A DNA stretch of 64,000 bases from Microlunatus lacustris (GTDB taxonomy: Bacteria; Actinomycetota; Actinomycetes; Propionibacteriales; Propionibacteriaceae). Shown here piece after piece: positions 51,135-60,119 of the stretch. Under the pieces are notes generated by a model. That model saw nothing but the letters and a program-made list of their open reading frames with translations. It was not told the DNA's origin and searched no databases. Position numbers and translations under genes: made by a program. Numbering within the stretch: the stretch's first letter is position 1; the number at the start of each line of letters is the position of its first letter. Location of the stretch: NCBI GenBank assembly GCA_039527025.1, contig BAAAJN010000015.1, forward strand, positions 30,723 through 94,722, in the 5' to 3' direction.

Positions 51135-51935
51135 TCAGCTGGCTTGTTGGGCGAGGGTGTGGGCGAGGCGGTAGGAGTCGGTACCGGTCTCGATGATGGT
51201 GCCGTTGAAGGTGAGGCGGTCGACGATGGCGGCGCAGAGGCGTGGGTCGGTGAACGTTTTGGTCCAGCCGGAGAAGGACTCGTTGGAGCCGATGGCGACG
51301 CTGGCCTTCTCCTCGCGTTCGGTGAGGACTTGGAAGAGGAGTTCAGCGCCGCGGCGGTCGAGTTCCATGTAGCCGAGCTCGTCGATGATCAGGAGGTCGA
51401 CGCGGCCGTAGCGGGCGATGGTGCGGGCCAAGGTCTTGTCGTCGGCGGCTTCGACGAGCTCGTTCACCAGCCGGGTGGCCAACGTGTACTTGACCCGGAA
51501 CCCTTTCTCGGCGGCGGCGGTGCCGAGGCCAATCAGCAGATGGCTTTTGCCGGTGCCGGAGTCGCCGATCAGGCAGAGGGGTTGGCCGCGGCGGACCCAG
51601 TCGCCGGTGGCCAGGGTGTTGATGGTGGCCGGGTTGATGTTCGGGTTGGCGTCGAAGTCGAAGTCACCCAGCCACTTGTCGCGGGGGAAGCCGCCGGCTT
51701 TGACCCGGCGGACCGAGGACCGGCGGTCGCGGTCGTCGCACTCGGCGAGCAGCAGCTCAGCCAGGAAGCCGTGGTAGGTCAGCTGCTCCTTCTGCGCGAC
51801 CCTGGTGGCTTCGTCGACCAGGGCCCTGATCGTCGGCAGCCGTAACCGGCGGCAGGCCTGGTCGATAGCGGCGGTCGCAGCCTGCTCGGTCATGCCGCGG
51901 CGACGGCGGAGTGTGGGTGTGGTGGTGACGCTCAT
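51135..51935 (-). CDS. istB: IstB-like ATP-binding transposition helper
   Basis: 266 residues from ATG 51935. AAA+ ATPase: Walker A LCLIGDSGTGKSHLLIGLG near 106-124, Walker B VDLLIIDELGYMELDR near 166-181, and SNESFSGWTKTFTDPRL, VDRLTFNGTIIETGTDSYR in the IstB pattern. It loads the IstA transposase on target DNA. It starts 13 bp after the istA stop. Confidence 0.93.
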   Translation of the reverse strand: MSVTTTPTLRRRRGMTEQAATAAIDQACRRLRLPTIRALVDEATRVAQKEQLTYHGFLAELLLAECDDRDRRSSVRRVKAGGFPRDKWLGDFDFDANPNINPATINTLATGDWVRRGQPLCLIGDSGTGKSHLLIGLGTAAAEKGFRVKYTLATRLVNELVEAADDKTLARTIARYGRVDLLIIDELGYMELDRRGAELLFQVLTEREEKASVAIGSNESFSGWTKTFTDPRLCAAIVDRLTFNGTIIETGTDSYRLAHTLAQQAS

Positions 51936-51947
51936 CAAGCGGTCCCC

Positions 51948-53624
51948 TCAAGTAGATGCGGATGCTGGCGGACTGCTGTGGTTGGCGCGACGTCGGTGCC
52001 GACTGAGGAGATCGTCATAGCCGGCAACCGTAGGCAGCGGGCGGGTGTCCGCGGGCAGCCCGGCAATCACCGCAGCCGGGTCGCTCAGCCGGCGCTGGGT
52101 CAAGCTGACCACCCGTTGTCCGGCCTGGTGCTCGACCATGGATGCATGGTCGAGGAGATGACGGTCTGAACCAGACCCACCCCGAGCAGCGTGGCGGCGG
52201 GCTTCGACCGCGACCACATCGGCGGACACAGCCCCGACCTGCAGCGCAGCAGCCAGCCCGGCGACGACGTCGGCGGTGCTCATCGAGCGGTGCAGCAGCA
52301 AGACCTCGATCAGCGCCCGGGTGCCGGCAGTATCGCCGTCGGTGCGGCGGGCGGCCGCCCAGAACGCCTCATGGGCGGCGGTGAACGTGCCAGCGGTGCG
52401 GGCCTGAGCCAGCGCAGTCGAGCCCGGCAGAGCTCCGGGCTTGGTCTGCAGCACTTCGAGGTAGTGGTCCAGGTCGACCGACTCTCCGCCGCGGGCCACG
52501 ACGCGCGGGTGGCGGGCGACCAGGGTGCGGCCGTCGAATATCCGCAGCTCCGAGGCCCGCAGCGAGACCCGGACCCGGCGTCCAATCAGCCGGGCCGGCA
52601 CCGAGTACTTCGCCATCCGGACGGTGATCAGCGCGGACCGGTCGACCCGAGGCGTCAAGACCAGACCCGGGTCGAATGTCTCCATCGGTAGCGGGCGCAG
52701 CAGCGGCTGCTCGACGGCGTGGTCAGCGGCGACGGTCCGCAGCCGTGACCCGACCCGGCGCCGGTCATCGATCTCGTCCCACCGTCGGATCCGCTCGTTC
52801 AGCTCCGCCAGGCTGTCGACCACCGGCATTGGCGACAGCCAGGTCCGGCGGAACCGACCCACCTCACCCTCAATGCCGCCCTTCTCGTGCGCGCCGTCCA
52901 GGCCGGGCTGGCAGTAGAAGGCGTCGAAACCGTAGTGGGACCGGAACAACAGCCAGCGTTCGTTCTCGGTCCGTCGCCGATCCGTGCCATAGAGCACCGT
53001 CGTGACAGCCGCGGTCAAATTGTCGTAGCGGATGTGACGCGCCGGAATCCCGCCGATCGTGTCGAAGGCGTCGATGTGGCCCTCGAGGAACGCCTCCTGC
53101 GCCTGGGTGGAGTAGATCCGGTGCACCGCCTTGCCGGAGTGGGAGAGCCGGAACGCGAACAGGTGACACTTCGTCTTCACCCCGGCCAGCACCACCCACA
53201 CCTCACCGAAGTCGACCTCCGCCTCCGCCCCCGGCGCATGCTGCTGCGGCACGAACACCTCTCGGCGCCGATCGGCGTCCAGATCAGGCCGGCGGGTCCG
53301 CACGTAGTCACGGACCGTCGAGTAGGACAGCTCGGCCGCGCCGTGCTCATCGACCAACCGGGCCAACACCCGCCGGGCAGTGTGCTGCTGCTTCCGCGGC
53401 GCCGTCAGGTCCTCCACCAACATCGCGTCAATCGCCGCCTTGAACGGCGCCAACCTCGGTGCCACCCGCACCGGAATCTTCCTGGGCGGCGGCTCGGCCT
53501 GCACCAACGCCTGCCGCACCGTCGCCCGACCGACCCCATGGCGCTTCGCCAGCTCCCGGATCGACAACCCCTCGACCCGCGCATCACGCCGGATCCGCGC
53601 GAACAACTCCACCCGAGCCCTCAT
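51948..53624 (-). CDS. istA: IS21-family DDE transposase IstA
   Basis: 558 residues. N-terminal helix-turn-helix GLSIRELAKRHGVGRATVRQALV, then the DDE integrase core: EVDFGEVWVVLAG (first Asp), ARHIRYDNLTAAVTTVLYG (second Asp), HEKGGIEGEVGRFRRTWL (Glu). C-terminal DNA-binding part with RHPRVVARGGESVDLDHYLEVLQTKPGAL. Full length and undamaged. Confidence 0.93.
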   Translation of the reverse strand: MRARVELFARIRRDARVEGLSIRELAKRHGVGRATVRQALVQAEPPPRKIPVRVAPRLAPFKAAIDAMLVEDLTAPRKQQHTARRVLARLVDEHGAAELSYSTVRDYVRTRRPDLDADRRREVFVPQQHAPGAEAEVDFGEVWVVLAGVKTKCHLFAFRLSHSGKAVHRIYSTQAQEAFLEGHIDAFDTIGGIPARHIRYDNLTAAVTTVLYGTDRRRTENERWLLFRSHYGFDAFYCQPGLDGAHEKGGIEGEVGRFRRTWLSPMPVVDSLAELNERIRRWDEIDDRRRVGSRLRTVAADHAVEQPLLRPLPMETFDPGLVLTPRVDRSALITVRMAKYSVPARLIGRRVRVSLRASELRIFDGRTLVARHPRVVARGGESVDLDHYLEVLQTKPGALPGSTALAQARTAGTFTAAHEAFWAAARRTDGDTAGTRALIEVLLLHRSMSTADVVAGLAAALQVGAVSADVVAVEARRHAARGGSGSDRHLLDHASMVEHQAGQRVVSLTQRRLSDPAAVIAGLPADTRPLPTVAGYDDLLSRHRRRANHSSPPASAST

Positions 53625-53774
53625 CCCTTGCCCCCAACCCCGACACCATGCCGGACGGGCACCACGCTGAAGTGGGCTCGAATCAAACCGTCACACCCAC
53701 CCGGTGTGTCGCCAGGTGGGCTCAGATTAAGCCGTCACAACGGACTCAGATCAAGCTGTCACAGCCACCCTGGG

Positions 53775-54463
53775 AGCAAAGCACATTCGTCCGTGCCGCC
53801 TACCTGCTCGGTCGACTAGCAGGGAGTTCTGCTGTTCAACCGCTGCGCAGTCTCGGCAGCAGGGACGTGGTTCGGGGCTACGTCCATGGTCGGCTAGAGC
53901 ACCAGGTGATACCAACGCTGCGCGGCGAGGGACTGTGGGACCACCCACTCGTGGCCCCCGCATTCGGGCCTGAGCTGAGAAGCCGCTTGCTGCAGGCTGC
54001 TGACGCGTTGCCCGGGCTCCTCAACGAGATCGACGGCGCACCACTGGGCAGTGCGCATGGCGATGCCTGCCCCCGCAACCTGCTGGTGCCGCCCGAGAAC
54101 CGGGACAGCTTCGTGTTGATCGACTTCGGGTTCTGGTGCGAGGCGCCCTTCACCTTCGATCTGACCCAGCTGATCCTCGGTGAGATCCAGACTGGTGAGC
54201 GGTCGGCCGCCGAACTAGCGCAGCTCGAAGAGGCGTGTCTGCCCGCCTACCACCGTGGCCTGCACGACGAAGGCCACAACGTCCCCATCGAAGCTCTCCG
54301 ACGCGTGCACGCGCTACTGATGCTGATGTACTTCGGACTGTCCGCAGTGCCGCTCGAGATCCTCTTCGGCCTACCCGCGCCGGGGTCGGCTGCCGTCGTG
54401 CGTGAGCGGGCACGAGCGGCGACCTTCGTCCTCGATCTGCTCGAGTCGACCGCCCCCTCCTGA
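53775..54463 (+). pseudogene. APH-like kinase, 3' part (split by IS21)
   Basis: Continues the kinase at 50605. EQSTFVRAAYLLGRLAG, then the catalytic loop SAHGDACPRNLLVPPE and the metal Asp in FVLIDFGFWCEAPFTFDLTQLILGE, followed by helices to LLESTAPS and a stop. The reading frame is undamaged beyond the IS insertion, which suggests a recent event. Without the N-lobe and a start it is not functional. Confidence 0.8.
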
Positions 54464-54626
54464 CCAGGAAGCCCTCCAAACCGGTGCAGCACACGAAACC
54501 GTCCGCGAGACGGCTCACCGTTACGAGCAAACCCCGTCCCGGGAGTGACCGCCGAACTGTCGGAGTTGTACGCGTCTCGATGTGAGCACGGGTCGCAGTT
54601 CTAGCAGGAGTATGGAGGGACAAGCC

Positions 54627-54722
54627 ATGCAGTTGCGCTGCCACTTCCGAACGACGGCATCTCCCGAGCAGGTGCTCGACGCCTACACCAACTTCTCCGA
54701 TCGCCGCCTCCACATCTGGTGA
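54627..54722 (+). pseudogene. SRPBCC-family protein, N-terminal stub
   Basis: With a perfect ribosome site (GGAGGG) ATG 54627 begins MQLRCHFRTTASPEQVLDAYTNFSDRRLHIW and then meets TGA. This is the start of a START/Bet v1-like (SRPBCC) protein normally about 140 residues long. The text after the stop is a degenerate copy of the dispersed repeat, so the rest of the gene was lost at the repeat. Confidence 0.65.
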
Positions 54723-54768
54723 CCCGTTGCACAGTGGCTCACACAGTGGCCGGCCTCACTCGCGGTCG
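54722..54768 (+). repeat. Dispersed repeat, degenerate
   Basis: ACCCGTTGCACAGTGGCTCACACAGTGGCC then GGCCTCACTCGCGG. It begins where the SRPBCC stub stops. Confidence 0.55.
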
Positions 54769-54810
54769 TTCAGCGCGTAAACGCCCGTTCCTCGAGCCGC
54801 GAGGACGTGG

Positions 54811-55364
54811 ATGACGCGGCTGACGGTGAAGGCGGAGAGCGCGAGTGGGTATGAGCGGTCCTACTTCAAGCACTGGACCGACGCCGGTGGGGACTGCCAG
54901 CAAACCCGTGCCGAAGTTCTTGTGGCGGAGTCAAAGGTCGAGCCCACCCACAGCAAGAGCCGCTGCTCGGTGGTCAAGGGACGCTGGTACTCGACGTATG
55001 ACGGCAAGACCTGGGCCAACCCGCTCGATATCGACATCGATCACCTGGTGGCGCTGAAAGAGGCTTGGGACTCCGGTGCCAAATCCTGGTCGGCTGACGA
55101 CCGAAGCCGCTTGCCAACGACCTTGGATACTCCTGCGCGCTGATCGCGGTCACCGACGACGTCAACTTCTCGAAGGGCGCTAGCGATCCGGCGCAATGGC
55201 TGCCGCCGCGCAAGGATGCGCGCTGCACCTACGCAATCCGCTGGGTGAAGACGAAGTACAGGTGGCGGCTCAGCATCGACAAGGCTGAGCGGTCAGCGTT
55301 GGCGTCCCTCCTGTCTGGCAGTTGCGGGGCACGGACAGTCACCCCTCGAGGCCGCGCCATCTAG
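54811..55364 (+). pseudogene. DUF1524/GmrSD-type HNH nuclease, frameshifted
   Basis: The frame from 54811 reads LTVKAESASGYERSYFKHWTD...LDIDIDHLVALKEAWDSG, with the HNH His in DHLVAL, then runs out as SRLPTTLDTPAR at 55143. The correct continuation is in the next frame: ANDLGYSCALIAVTDDVNFSKGASDPAQWLPP...YRWRLSIDKAERSALASLLSGSC to TAG at 55362. One base is missing near 55110. The signal peptide that such secreted nucleases usually have is also absent. Probably non-functional unless the shift is a sequencing error. Confidence 0.75.
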
Positions 55365-55409
55365 CCCTCCCAGCCGCTTCGACGGCTGGCGACGTGGACG
55401 AGCTTGACC

Positions 55410-55438
55410 TAGCCGCAGGACGCACGTAGTAGCCGGGG
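55410..55438 (+). repeat. Dispersed repeat, degenerate
   Basis: AGCCGCAGGACGCACGTAGTAGCCGGGG. Only the right half of a second-type unit is recognisable. Confidence 0.45.
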
Positions 55439-55531
55439 CTCAGGAGGGTCACAGCCGTGATGGAGGGGGCACCTCTTGACTCCGCTCGGCGCGGCGGTCG
55501 ATAGTGCATAGCAACCTTGGGGGAGGTGCTC

Positions 55532-56473
55532 GTGCAACGCTGTAAAAGGCTGGTCGCCACACTGTCCCTGGTCGCCCTCCTGTCAGCCTGCGGGTCGCCC
55601 TCAGAGGATCCCGGCCCGGTCACCTCGGACCCCCTGCCGACGGACGCAGGCGGCGCCAGCCCCCCTCCGGCCGAGCCCACGGAGCACCCGACGACGACCG
55701 CTCCGACGGAGCAATCCAGCTGGTACGCGACGACCGCCGCAAGCGACTGCCCGCAGAACTACGGGGAGGGTCTGCAGGTCTGGACCGACCAGCAGGTGGA
55801 GGTCGAGTACCTCGAGGACGTGGTCGCCTGCACCGACGTCGACCACAGGTTCACCTACCTAGAGAACAAGGGTGACGTCGTCTGGAAGCCCCGGGTGACC
55901 GGGTGGAACGCCACAGTGACGTACTACGAGGACACGCCCGCGGCGCGCTCCTACCGCGACGCCGTGTCCGACCACTACGCGTACGCTCTCCTCACGCCGG
56001 GGCAGAACCTCGTCGTCTCCGCCAGCCCACAGGCGGTCGGCTGGGACCTGGATCTCCCGCTAAGCCTGTCCTACCAGGTTCACGCCACACTCGTCAGCGA
56101 GCTGCAACGCTACGGCGAGGGTGCCCTCGTGGCTGGGCTGAACAAGAAGACCCGCCGGGGTGCCGCAGTCGCCGGCTGCACCATCAGCGGCTACAACATC
56201 GCCAAAGATGCCCCTGACTTAGCAGAAAAGCCGCCGGCCGAGTGGGTCATGCTCGGCATCAGCGGCGCTGCGGGACTCAGTACGTGCACGAGCTCCTGGC
56301 GTCAGGCCGACGCCGCAGAAGCGCGAGCCGGCCGGGAGGTCGGGCTAACGGCCGACGAGCTCCCGAACATTCGGTTCACCCAGGCGGCCACCCTGGAGAG
56401 GGCCGACAAGTACCTGACCCGCGCAACGTACGCGAACAAGATCGTGCAGGTCTTGCTGAAGCTGAAGCCTTGA
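55532..56473 (+). CDS. Lipoprotein of unknown function
   Basis: 313 residues from GTG 55532 (ribosome site GGGGAGG); GTG 55526 is an alternative. Signal and lipobox RLVATLSLVALLSAC, a Pro/Thr-rich linker to about 60, then a folded part with SDCPQNYGEGLQVWTD, VVACTDVDHRFTYLENKGDVVW, and two more cysteines (GCTISGY, STCTSSW). The ...YLENKGDVVW pattern suggests an immunoglobulin-like beta domain. Surface-exposed; role unknown. No partner gene. Confidence 0.7.
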   Translation: MQRCKRLVATLSLVALLSACGSPSEDPGPVTSDPLPTDAGGASPPPAEPTEHPTTTAPTEQSSWYATTAASDCPQNYGEGLQVWTDQQVEVEYLEDVVACTDVDHRFTYLENKGDVVWKPRVTGWNATVTYYEDTPAARSYRDAVSDHYAYALLTPGQNLVVSASPQAVGWDLDLPLSLSYQVHATLVSELQRYGEGALVAGLNKKTRRGAAVAGCTISGYNIAKDAPDLAEKPPAEWVMLGISGAAGLSTCTSSWRQADAAEARAGREVGLTADELPNIRFTQAATLERADKYLTRATYANKIVQVLLKLKP

Positions 56474-56565
56474 CTCACCTTGCCGACGACGGCGGCGCTC
56501 TCTTTGGAGTGATGCTCCCCCAACACTCCGCGCGTCCTGACGCGCGACTGGCAACCCACTGACGC

Positions 56566-56622
56566 AAGCCGACCGTGCGGAGCACGCAGTTGTCGACCCT
56601 CTTGCGGAGCGCCGGTCAGTTG
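56566..56622 (+). repeat. Dispersed repeat, two units
   Basis: AGCCGACCGTGCGGAGCACGCAGTTGTCGACC, CTCTTGCGGAGCGCCGGTCAG. Degenerate second unit. No further copies until 62.78 kb. Confidence 0.75.
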
Positions 56623-56801
56623 CACACCCCGGGTCCTCGATGGACGTCTTGAGGCGAACGTGATTGGGCTTGACTGCAACGTGCTTGCTCGTCACCCCCG
56701 GGTTCAAGCCGGGTGCGGCACATCTCCGGCTTGGCTCTGACCGAAGGCTCGGCGCCTTGGGGTCGGCCAGGCGATCGGATGCTGGGGGCACGGCGTGGGA
56801 A

Positions 56802-58193
56802 TCAGCAGGTTGGACCGGCGAAGATCGGGCTGGTCGCGAGGGCATGGGTGCGCGTGGCGAGGTCGCTGATGGCCGAGTGGTCGAAGCCGAAGAGCGCTGA
56901 GCGGGTGCGGTCGTGCAGCGGTTCGATCAGGTGAGCCGGTAGGGCGGCTGTACCGGCCAGGATGCCGGCGACCGAGCCGACGGTGGCACCGTTGGAATCG
57001 GTGTCCCAGCCGCTCATCACCGTCTTGCTGACCGCGGACAGGTAGTCGCCGTCTCCCCACAGCAGGCCGGCGACAACAATGGCGGCGTTGTTGAGGGTGT
57101 GGACCCAGGCGTAGTGGCCGTACGCCTCGCGGATCTGGGTGAGCGAGTCCTCCCAGCTCAGGCCGTCGGCGTGCAGTTGGAGGACGTGTCTGATTGCCGC
57201 GGACAGTCGTGATCTTGGCGGTACGACCTGGAGGGAGGCGGTGATGGCCTCGCGCGCCGTTCGCGCGGTGAAGGCGGCCGACACCAGAGCTGCAGCCCAC
57301 ATCTCGCCGTAGATCCCGTTGCCGACGTGGGACAGTGACGCGTCCTGGTAGGCGAGTGCGGCCGCCGCCCACGGGTCGCCTGGGAAGACGTAGCCGAAGA
57401 CGTCGCCGCGGATCTGGGCGCCGATCCACTCCCGGTACGGGTTCCGGTAGGTGGCGACGTTGGGCGGTACGAGCCCGTTGGCGAGGTTGATGTAGGCGGC
57501 GCGTTCGGCGGTGAAGACTTGCTGCAGCGGGAGCAGCGTGATCCAGGCCTGCGCCACGTGCTCGGGTTGCAGGGCGCGGCCGTGTAATTCGAGGAGGTGC
57601 AGAGCGAGGATTGAGTAGTCGATGTCGTCGTCGCGGGCTGAGCCGTCGAGGTTGCCCCGGGTGCTGGCGGGCCAGTCCTCGTGCAGCCGGAACTCGGGAG
57701 GCATCGGTTCGAGCACCGGCACGTAATCGGTCAGTGGGTAGGCGCCAGCGCGCTCCAGGTAGTCGCGGATCCGCTCGACAGTCCAGTGGGATCCATACTC
57801 AACCGGTTTGCCGAGGTTGCAGCCGGCGATCCGCCCCAGCCAAGCAGCCCTGATCCGGTCCTGCAGGTCCCAAGTTTCGTGGTGCAGAACAGGTCGCGCC
57901 TCCGGAAGTGCGGACAGGCTGGCCCTGATGCCGTCCAGCGTGTCTGGTTCCTCAAAGGGCCAATCGGAGCGGCGCGGAAGGTCGACCATGGCGTCGACTA
58001 CGGCCAGCACGGCTGGGCGGTCGGTGGAGTCGGTCGCGTTGGCCCGCTCGACCACCGCGTCCACGTCGTAGCCGCTCTCGCCGCGCTGGACGATCTCGTC
58101 ATGCAGCAGGTCGGTCACTCTCAGCGGGTCGTACTCACTGTGCCGGTACGCCTCGGCCAGGCCGACGGTCCACGGGCTCAGGCAAGCGGTCAT
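56802..58193 (-). CDS. ADP-ribosylglycohydrolase-family protein
   Basis: 463 residues from ATG 58193. The DraG/ARH-type all-helical fold starts near residue 110 (RIRAAWLGRIAGCNLGKPVE) and has the magnesium-binding signatures SARDDDIDYSILALHLLE near 185 and VSKTVMSGWDTDSNGATVGSVAGILAG near 395. The N-terminal 110 residues are an extra domain. Family members remove ADP-ribose from proteins or nucleotides, or cleave related N-glycosides. Last gene of the sugar ABC operon (81 bp after the permease), so it may process the imported glycoside, which is inference. Confidence 0.85.
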   Translation of the reverse strand: MTACLSPWTVGLAEAYRHSEYDPLRVTDLLHDEIVQRGESGYDVDAVVERANATDSTDRPAVLAVVDAMVDLPRRSDWPFEEPDTLDGIRASLSALPEARPVLHHETWDLQDRIRAAWLGRIAGCNLGKPVEYGSHWTVERIRDYLERAGAYPLTDYVPVLEPMPPEFRLHEDWPASTRGNLDGSARDDDIDYSILALHLLELHGRALQPEHVAQAWITLLPLQQVFTAERAAYINLANGLVPPNVATYRNPYREWIGAQIRGDVFGYVFPGDPWAAAALAYQDASLSHVGNGIYGEMWAAALVSAAFTARTAREAITASLQVVPPRSRLSAAIRHVLQLHADGLSWEDSLTQIREAYGHYAWVHTLNNAAIVVAGLLWGDGDYLSAVSKTVMSGWDTDSNGATVGSVAGILAGTAALPAHLIEPLHDRTRSALFGFDHSAISDLATRTHALATSPIFAGPTC

Positions 58194-58274
58194 GGCAAGT
58201 CTTTTCTCGAGGAGGACAACACATCAGGATGGGCACCGCGCCCAACTCACTCATCTCTCCGGCACCAGCCGGCA

Positions 58275-59186
58275 TCAGCCCTTCACCGCTCCGGAGAGGA
58301 AGCCTTCGGTGACTTGGCGCTGCAGGGCGATGAACAGCACGATGACCGGCACGATGGTGATCAGCGTGCCAGCGGCCAGCGGACCGATGTCGATCGAGCG
58401 GCCCCCGAGGAACAGGTACAAGCCGGTGGTCAGCGGCCGGAAGCTGCCACCGGGCAGGTAGAGGAGCGGGACGAGAAAGTTGTTCCAGTTCTGCAGGAAC
58501 GTGAACACAGCCAGAGCCCCCATGCCCGAGGTCACCAGTGGCAGCATCACCCGGAGGAAGATCTGCCACTCAGAGGCGCCGTCGACCCGCGCAGCCTGTT
58601 CCAGCTCAGCCGGCAGGTCGGAGAAGAAGGCCCGCATGAAGAAGGTCCCGAAGGAGAGGCCGGTGGTGGCCAACACGAGGTTGGTGCCCACCAGGCTGTC
58701 CAGCAGCGTCATGCTCCGCAGCTGGAAGTACAGCGGGATCATGTACGTGAAGAACGGTACGAGCAGACCGAGCACGACGAGGTAGAAGCAGAACGACCGA
58801 CCGGGGAAGGGCAGCCGGGCGAAGGTGTAGCCGCCCATGGTGGACAGCACCACCACCAAGAGCGTGCTCGGCACCGAGAGCAAAAAGCTGTTCAGCACGT
58901 AGTCGCCGAAGCTGCCGACCGTCCAGGCCGTGACGATGTTCTCGAACGAGAAGGAGGAGAACAATCCGAACGGGTTGACCCGGACGTCCTCGTCGGTCTT
59001 GAGCGCGGTGGAGATGGTCAGGATCACCGGGAACAGCGACAGCAGGGAAAGCACGATCAGGAGCAGATGCTTGCCGCCGAGCAGTGCCCGGCGCTTGGCT
59101 GACAGCGCGTTCTCTCCGGCCGGAGCGTCGTCGAGGGTGCGGGCGTCCCGGACGCTTGGCGGGTTGTCCCTGATGGTGTTGCTCAT
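58275..59186 (-). CDS. Carbohydrate ABC transporter permease (MalG type)
   Basis: 303 residues from ATG 59186, whose ATGA overlaps the preceding permease stop. Six membrane segments and the EAA loop ELEQAARVDGASEWQIFLRVMLPLV near 205-229 that contacts the ATPase. Ends QRQVTEGFLSGAVKG, the usual MalG terminus. Forms the inner-membrane channel with the partner permease. Confidence 0.92.
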   Translation of the reverse strand: MSNTIRDNPPSVRDARTLDDAPAGENALSAKRRALLGGKHLLLIVLSLLSLFPVILTISTALKTDEDVRVNPFGLFSSFSFENIVTAWTVGSFGDYVLNSFLLSVPSTLLVVVLSTMGGYTFARLPFPGRSFCFYLVVLGLLVPFFTYMIPLYFQLRSMTLLDSLVGTNLVLATTGLSFGTFFMRAFFSDLPAELEQAARVDGASEWQIFLRVMLPLVTSGMGALAVFTFLQNWNNFLVPLLYLPGGSFRPLTTGLYLFLGGRSIDIGPLAAGTLITIVPVIVLFIALQRQVTEGFLSGAVKG

Positions 59187-60103
59187 GCGCCGGTTCCTTG
59201 GAGTGAGAGCCGCCGTTGCAGCCGGTTGAGCGCGATGGTGAACGGGATGGCGAGCACGGTGATGACCAGGGCCAGGGTGGTGCCGTAGCTGATGCGGTTG
59301 AGCTGGAAGGCGCTGGAGTAGGCGTAGGTCCCCAGTACTTCGGTGGCCCCCGCGGGGCCTCCGCCGGTCATCACGAAGATGATGTCGAAGACGCTGAAGC
59401 CACCAACCAGGGTGATGGTGGTGACCATCAGGAACACCGGCATGATCTGTGGCAGGACGATGTACCACACCCGCTGCAGCGAGTTCGCGCCGTCGATCCG
59501 ACTGGCGTCGACCAACTCGGCGTCGACGTTGCGCAGTGCCGAGAGCAGGATCAAGAAGATGAAGCCTGTAGTCGCCCAGACCGCCGTGCCAAGCACCGCA
59601 TAGAGGGCGGTGTCAGGGTTGCCCAACCAGCCGCCGGCCAGCGCCCCAAGACCCACCGCTTCCAGCACCTGGTTGAGCCACCCGCGAGTGGGGTCATAGA
59701 TCCAGCCCCAGACCACCCCGATTGCCACCTGCGGGAGGATGTAGGGCAGGAAGAAGGCCACCCGGTAGGCCAGGCTCCCCCGCTTCACCTTCCACATGAG
59801 CAGGGCGAGCGCGAACCCGATGACCAGCGGGGCCGCGGTCCCGATGACGATCCAGATGACGTTGTTCTTCAGCGCCGGCCAGACGGCCGGGTCCTGGGCG
59901 AGCTCGGCGAAGTTGCCGAGCCCGACGAACGGCGGGCTGAGGTTGATGCCGTTGAAGTCGACGAAGGCGTAGTAGACCGCGCTGATCAACGGGACCAGGA
60001 AGAAGATCACGACCATGGCCATCAGCGGGAGGATCAGGGCGATCCCCAGCCGGGTCTGGGCCCGCCGGGTGGCGGGCGGGACGAGGGAGTTGGTGCGGCT
60101 CAC
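59183..60103 (-). CDS. Carbohydrate ABC transporter permease (MalF/UgpA type)
   Basis: 306 residues from GTG 60103, 16 bp after the binding-protein stop; upstream in-frame starts would overlap that gene. Six membrane segments, first ALILPLMAMVVIFFLVPLIS; EAA loop LVDASRIDGANSLQRVWYIVLPQIMPV near 197-223. Pairs with the MalG-type permease. Confidence 0.92.
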   Translation of the reverse strand: MSRTNSLVPPATRRAQTRLGIALILPLMAMVVIFFLVPLISAVYYAFVDFNGINLSPPFVGLGNFAELAQDPAVWPALKNNVIWIVIGTAAPLVIGFALALLMWKVKRGSLAYRVAFFLPYILPQVAIGVVWGWIYDPTRGWLNQVLEAVGLGALAGGWLGNPDTALYAVLGTAVWATTGFIFLILLSALRNVDAELVDASRIDGANSLQRVWYIVLPQIMPVFLMVTTITLVGGFSVFDIIFVMTGGGPAGATEVLGTYAYSSAFQLNRISYGTTLALVITVLAIPFTIALNRLQRRLSLQGTGA

Positions 60104-60119
60104 CGTCAGATGCCCGCCG

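Larger units (their letters stand above)
51083..53767 (-). mobile_element. IS21-family insertion sequence, complete
   Basis: 2685 bp. Ends start TGTCTATGTCAACTTGATC (left) and, on the other strand, TGGCTGTGACAGCTTGATC (right), with further 20-22-bp subterminal repeats at 51110-51132 (left) and 53671-53760 (three at the right), the multiple-repeat ends of IS21 elements. Flanked by a 7-bp direct repeat CCCTGGG (51076-51082 and 53768-53774). Both istA and istB are intact and on the minus strand, so it may still move. Confidence 0.9.
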
